The notes under the pieces were generated by a model. The model was not told where the DNA came from. It worked only from the letters and a program-made list of their open reading frames with translations, and ran no database searches. DNA of 9,800 nucleotides from Deltaproteobacteria bacterium. GTDB taxonomy: Bacteria; SAR324; JACQKK01. The translations under genes were made by a program, and so were the position numbers. The stretch covers positions 1-9,800 of the forward strand of contig JAOUFO010000047.1 in the NCBI GenBank assembly GCA_029858165.1, in the 5' to 3' direction. Below are positions 6,488-9,800 of this stretch, in pieces. Each line of letters starts with the position of its first letter. Within the stretch, counting starts at the first letter, position 1.

Positions 6488-7225
6488 ATGAGGAAAATGA
6501 CAAGAAATACCGTAATGGAAAATTCCAGGTTTTTCATCCCACCGGGAAGGTATATTTTTTCGGTGATGGGTGTAAGCTTGTCCCTGGCTCTTTTTCTTTC
6601 GGGGTGCTCTACTGCCAGGGAACGGGATGAACCCTCTAATATCGTGGGAAATCTCCGGTTTAAAAACGCTGAAACCCAGGAAAGGTTGGAATCCTCATTC
6701 CGCAGTGGAAGCCTCTACCGGGAATTTCAAACGGAACTGGTGGCGGATGTGATTTTTGCGGATATGGATTTTCGCACCCAATACAGTCAAACTTTGAAGG
6801 ACCGTTTTTTTTATGCCGATTCAGCGTTTCAGGAAATGATGGCGGCTGAAAGGGATTCTTATGAGAACCGATTCCAGTTTTACCTGTTCCTCAACAGCGG
6901 TATAAATTCAAAACCCGTCCGCCTTCACAAAGGGAATTCTGCCTGGAAGGTTTTATTAAAAGATGATGACGGGCAGCTGCTGGCCCCCCAACAGGTGATT
7001 TCCATCAAAGCCGATTCAACCGTTTTCAGGTATTTTGAAGAAACTTTTTTTGGGCTTGACCGCTGGACAGAGGTGTATTTGGTCTCCTTTCCAAAAATGG
7101 ACAAAGCCCGCCTGATTAAAAAGCCGGGAGACCATCCGATCCAACTGGTGCTGACCGGATTGGCGGGGACAATCACCACCTCCTGGGAGGATGGCAAGGT
7201 TTTTTATGCCGGACGTGGGGAGTGA
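6488..7225 (+). CDS. Predicted lipoprotein of unknown function
   Basis: I do not recognise the family. The N terminus has basic residues, a hydrophobic stretch (about 22-37) and the lipobox LSGC with Cys40, so cleavage and lipidation by the Lgt/LspA pathway and membrane anchoring in the envelope are expected. The mature part (about 205 residues) is soluble: an acidic, Arg- and Phe-rich helical section (about 60-135), then a probably beta-rich section with SAWKVLLKDDDGQLLAP (151-167) and EVYLVSFPKMD (195-205), and a Gly-rich end (VLTGLAGTITTSWEDGKVFY). The start is uncertain: no ribosome binding site precedes the first ATG, whereas the ATG at 6497 has GAGG close upstream; later ATGs (6515, 6566) are possible and would shorten the long n-region. 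It is co-directional with the CfpA-like gene, 308 bases upstream, probably separately transcribed. Confidence 0.75.
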   Translation: MRKMTRNTVMENSRFFIPPGRYIFSVMGVSLSLALFLSGCSTARERDEPSNIVGNLRFKNAETQERLESSFRSGSLYREFQTELVADVIFADMDFRTQYSQTLKDRFFYADSAFQEMMAAERDSYENRFQFYLFLNSGINSKPVRLHKGNSAWKVLLKDDDGQLLAPQQVISIKADSTVFRYFEETFFGLDRWTEVYLVSFPKMDKARLIKKPGDHPIQLVLTGLAGTITTSWEDGKVFYAGRGE

Positions 7226-7533
7226 TCAGGTGTTTAAGGGAAGCCAAATGTAAGAGGATCCCCCCGAACAGCCAGAAGCCAAGGGGCTACATCCTTTCAT
7301 TCTTTATAAAATCCCCCCTTGAGCGGTTATTTTCATAAAAGAGACATCAGCCTCATATTTCATTTGACAAATGGCTCAAAATTTCACATTAAGATTGTAA
7401 CCTAAGTACAATCCCTGGGTGGTTTGTAGGGGAATTTTGGGGGAAATAACAGGCTGTCCCTCATCAAAGAGGCTTGAAACAAGCTTCAAAAACCGGGCGA
7501 TGGGCCCAGATACAACTCTAAGGAGCGAAAGAA
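7226..7533. other. Intergenic spacer, 308 bp, upstream of the CfpA-like gene
   Basis: The spacer is AT-richer than its neighbours, mainly in its middle (about 7300-7415), where the promoter-like boxes lie. No clear terminator of the lipoprotein gene and no gene are visible. A small hairpin GCTTG-aaa-CAAGC (7472-7484) lies in the likely leader. Confidence 0.4.
7364..7412 (+). promoter_or_regulatory. Candidate sigma70-type promoter(s) for the CfpA-like gene
   Basis: A TTCACA (7383-7388, five of six) and a TACAAT (7407-7412, five of six) stand 18 bases apart. Just upstream is a perfect -35 hexamer TTGACA (7364-7369), which lacks a good -10 at 17 bases (CATTAA) but has TAAGAT (7390-7395) at 20. 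The better pair gives a leader of about 120 nt. By eye only. Confidence 0.4.
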
Positions 7534-9378
7534 ATGGCACGAGACAGCATGACCCACGGGCCGAATATTATTCACCCGGAGAAAGCAAGCGCAGTCGGTT
7601 CCAGAAACTCGATGAACCGGGACAGCCGAAACGAATACGAAGAATCCAAACTGTTGATTGACGAGGAAGTGGATAAGGTGCTGAACCACATCCAAGCCAA
7701 ACTTCCCCCGGAAGTGTTGGAAAAACTGGATGTGATGGGTTCGGTCAAGTCCAAACTCCACAACTACTTCAACCAGAACTTCCAAAACATGTACAACCGG
7801 TACCTCGTCACCATGGAAGACGAGTTGGCCAAAAAGGTACGGGACCTGGTTGACAAAGAGGAATACCGCAACCTGAACCGGTACACCCCTCGGGAAATCG
7901 CCGAAATTCTGGACAAAATCGGCGGGATGGATAAGTTCAATACCGGCGAGGTGGAAAAATCCATCGTCAACATTTACGGCCACCTGCAAGGACATATTCA
8001 GCGGGGTGTGTACGAACTGGAAAACGAAACCAATGCCCTGTTGCGGCAAAAGACCGATGTCGGCGCCTTTGTGCGGGGTGAAAACTCTTACGCCATCGCC
8101 AAGTGTTCCTTCAAAAGCAACTTCTTCAAGCCCAAAACCGTGATGGATGTGAAACTGGCCATCAACATTCTGGATGCTGAATTGGCCAGCCCCATTTATC
8201 ATTACCAGATTCCGGTGGACACCATCGTTCGGGATATCGTCAGCAAGCATGTGCATGAGCAAATTGAAACCGACATCAAAGAGCTCAACATGACTTTGCT
8301 GGATGAAGGCAAGGAAGAGCTGACGGACACCGAAGTTCTGTTTGAAAAAATCAAGAGCCTGGATAACTACGTTGAGGATGACAGCACCAACGAGCAATCC
8401 AAACGCTACCAGTTTGTGGCCAAACGGTTTATGGACAAAATCTCCGGCCTGGGCGCCGAGATTGACCCGGCCGATTATGATCCGCTGAACATCCGGGAAA
8501 ACGTCAAACGGATTATTGACAATGACAATATCCGCAACCGGGGTTTCAACACGGCCATCAATTCGCTGACTTCCATCCTGGATACCTCCAAGATGGGTTA
8601 CCAGCACATTGAGAACTACAAGAATGCCCGCGAGTGCATCATCCGGGAATACGAAGACACCGACGTATTGAACCTGCCGGATGAGCGGTATCAGATCCGG
8701 TTGTCCTACTACGATCACGAACAGATCCGTGAAATGCGCAACACCTTTGACCTTCAGTTTGAGGAACTGCGCCGCGAAATCCTGAAAGTGGTTGAAGTGA
8801 CAGATGTTCTGTATCAGGACAACAAAAAGGCCAAGGGCATCAAAGATTTTGATGATGTGGCCAAACAATACCTGCATGGAGTCGGCAAGCGCCGCGGCTG
8901 GTTCTCCTCCCGGATGGACGAGGAAACAGAAGCCGGTCAGCCCAAATTGTGGAACGAAGTTGTGTTTATCGCTCCCACCCCCAGCAGCGGGGAAGAGCAG
9001 AACAAAACCAACGTTCACATAGTGGAAGAACTCCGCAAGCGGATCATCAAATGCAAGAAAACCCTCCATGATGTGTACAAAAACCAGCACCCCACGGATC
9101 GCACCATCGTGGAAAGTCGGCTGGGATTTTTGGAAAGGAAGTTTGAGGAGTTTGAATCCTTGATCAATCCCTACCACATCCTGCCCGGTCTGTTGCTGGA
9201 AATTGACATCACCTCGGTCAAGCGCAAGCGCTTCACCATGATGGGGATGGCCAACGTGCTGAACGAGTTTCTGTACTCCGTATCCAAAGGGTTCCAGGAT
9301 GCCGCGTTTGCCGCGTTTTCTCGGCGCCGCTCTACCGAGCGGTCTGATATCGCCCAAACGTTTGAGGCGGTGGAATAA
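7534..9378 (+). CDS. cfpA: CfpA-like cytoplasmic filament protein
   Basis: The 614-aa protein strongly recalls CfpA, the cytoplasmic filament protein of Treponema, whose ribbon of filaments runs along the inner membrane beneath the flagella; this rests on memory of the family, not a search. Recalled features: a divergent head (1-35), LLIDEEVDKVLNHI (40-53), KLHNYFNQNFQNMYNRY (74-90), a central block with EVEKSIVNIYGHLQGHIQRG (139-158) and LLRQKTDVGAFVRGENSYA (169-187), then DPLNIRENVKRIID, IRNRGFNTAINSLTSILDTSK (333-353), IREYEDTD and LPDERYQIRLSYYD. It has no signal peptide or membrane segment; long charged helices suggest coiled coils. AAGGAG lies eight bases before the ATG, a strong terminator follows, and the gene uses no TTA, CTA or TCA codon, all fitting high expression. 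If not CfpA, it is a large unknown cytoplasmic helical protein. Confidence 0.75.
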   Translation: MARDSMTHGPNIIHPEKASAVGSRNSMNRDSRNEYEESKLLIDEEVDKVLNHIQAKLPPEVLEKLDVMGSVKSKLHNYFNQNFQNMYNRYLVTMEDELAKKVRDLVDKEEYRNLNRYTPREIAEILDKIGGMDKFNTGEVEKSIVNIYGHLQGHIQRGVYELENETNALLRQKTDVGAFVRGENSYAIAKCSFKSNFFKPKTVMDVKLAINILDAELASPIYHYQIPVDTIVRDIVSKHVHEQIETDIKELNMTLLDEGKEELTDTEVLFEKIKSLDNYVEDDSTNEQSKRYQFVAKRFMDKISGLGAEIDPADYDPLNIRENVKRIIDNDNIRNRGFNTAINSLTSILDTSKMGYQHIENYKNARECIIREYEDTDVLNLPDERYQIRLSYYDHEQIREMRNTFDLQFEELRREILKVVEVTDVLYQDNKKAKGIKDFDDVAKQYLHGVGKRRGWFSSRMDEETEAGQPKLWNEVVFIAPTPSSGEEQNKTNVHIVEELRKRIIKCKKTLHDVYKNQHPTDRTIVESRLGFLERKFEEFESLINPYHILPGLLLEIDITSVKRKRFTMMGMANVLNEFLYSVSKGFQDAAFAAFSRRRSTERSDIAQTFEAVE

Positions 9379-9425
9379 CACAGGAAGGCGTTCTACAGGA
9401 ACGGCCTGGAAAAAAGAGGTGAATC

Positions 9426-9457
9426 AAAAGGGTGCCCGAAAGGGCACCCTTTTTTTT
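9426..9457 (+). terminator. Intrinsic terminator of the CfpA-like gene
   Basis: GGGTGCCC (9430-9437), a GAAA tetraloop and GGGCACCC (9442-9449) form a perfect 8-bp stem followed by eight Ts (9450-9457). Four As before the stem could extend pairing into the Ts. It lies 50 bases past the stop. On the minus strand the stem is followed by four Ts, so it may also stop transcription from convergent folE. Confidence 0.95.
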
Positions 9458-9520
9458 GTGCAGGGTGTTTGGAAAGGGAAAAGGAATCAAACGGGGTGAA
9501 AGGATGCGATTGATTGGGTT

Positions 9521-9781
9521 TTATTGTGGATTGGCCAATGCCATAAATTCTGCCCTGACGGTGGGGTCCTTCATAAAGCAGCCCAAAAGGGTGCTGGTGG
9601 TCATCAACCCTGAATGGTTGACTCCTCTTAATTCCATGCAAAAATGGGAAGCCTTGATGATGATTCCAATGCCCTGGGGTTTGAGATTGGAGGATAGGAA
9701 TTCCGCGATTTCATGGGTCAGGTTTTCCTGAACCTGGGGCTTTCTTGAAAAATGAGCCACTACCCGGGACAGTTTGGACAA
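9521..9781 (-). CDS. folE: GTP cyclohydrolase I (FolE), C-terminal half; in-frame TGA just upstream, rest outside window
   Basis: FolE converts GTP to 7,8-dihydroneopterin triphosphate, the first step of folate synthesis. The 86 visible residues match the family's C-terminal half: LSKLSRVVAHFSRKPQVQENLT, ASHFCMELRG with Cys48 as the third zinc ligand (equivalent to Cys181 of E. coli), and TTSTLLGCF, ending ANPQ. The other zinc ligands (Cys and His) and the N-terminal half would lie beyond the right edge. Reading on upstream in the same frame gives DKHLC, then TGA, then LSKL: the TGA stands where the conserved Gly of GLSKL is expected. The coordinates given begin at the TTG after that TGA, which is unlikely to be a true start since the catalytic core would be missing. 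The gene is either disrupted, misread by one base, or recoded there. It is convergent with the CfpA-like gene. Confidence 0.8.
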   Translation of the reverse strand: MSKLSRVVAHFSRKPQVQENLTHEIAEFLSSNLKPQGIGIIIKASHFCMELRGVNHSGLMTTSTLLGCFMKDPTVRAEFMALANPQ

Positions 9782-9800
9782 TCAGCACAGGTGTTTATCC

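Noticed and set aside
7486..9381. A 631-codon open frame antisense to the CfpA-like gene
   Set aside because: It is exactly in register with the sense codons, so its openness only reflects the absence of TTA, CTA and TCA codons there. Its translation is rich in Phe, His, Val and Gly and matches no family; the sense frame has a ribosome site, recognisable family blocks and a terminator.
9521..9800. Genome-wide reading of TGA as glycine (as in some candidate-phylum bacteria) to explain the folE TGA
   Set aside because: The DksA-like gene and the lipoprotein gene end naturally at TGA in this same window, and the base composition does not resemble those low-GC lineages. A local mutation or base error is simpler.
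1..9800. CRISPR arrays, insertion sequences, tRNA or rRNA genes, phage or defence modules
   Set aside because: No regularly spaced direct repeats, transposase frames, terminal inverted repeats or tRNA-like cloverleaf sequences were seen. Apart from the CfpA-like gene the region reads as core metabolism and regulation.

Overview
The window reads like an ordinary chromosomal stretch of a motile, Gram-negative-type bacterium with moderately high GC. It holds a chemotaxis receptor tail, a lipoprotein with a lipobox, eight protein genes in short transcription units, and no mobile element, tRNA, rRNA or CRISPR array. Lineage cannot be fixed from the sequence. The 614-aa protein near the right end resembles the spirochaete cytoplasmic filament protein CfpA, while the metabolic genes would fit deltaproteobacteria or Nitrospinota equally well. 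TAA and TGA both serve as normal stops (TGA ends the DksA-like and lipoprotein genes), so the code looks standard.

Layout, left to right: the C-terminal end of a methyl-accepting chemotaxis protein (2-214, +); ilvE, a branched-chain aminotransferase (463-1542, -); a 430-bp divergent spacer with a plausible promoter on each strand; a 2-oxo-acid dehydrogenase E2-type acyltransferase (1973-3061, +); a convergent DksA/TraR-family regulator with a degenerate zinc finger (3099-3551, -); a 325-bp spacer with a large inverted repeat; hppA, a membrane pyrophosphatase (3877-6147, -); a 340-bp divergent spacer with a plausible hppA promoter; a lipoprotein of unknown function (6488-7225, +); a 308-bp spacer with promoter-like boxes; the CfpA-like gene (7534-9378, +), ending in a textbook intrinsic terminator (9426-9457); and the C-terminal half of folE, GTP cyclohydrolase I (from 9521, -), running off the right edge.

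Functional links are loose. ilvE and the E2 gene are divergent, and branched-chain 2-oxo acids join their chemistries, but no E1 or E3 gene is visible. The membrane pyrophosphatase couples cytoplasmic PPi hydrolysis to ion pumping, and the DksA-like protein is a candidate growth or stress regulator of RNA polymerase. The most striking item is the CfpA-like gene: it has a strong ribosome binding site, a strong terminator and a biased codon set, which fits an abundant structural protein. A second item is an in-frame TGA in folE exactly where the conserved Gly of the GLSKL motif is expected.
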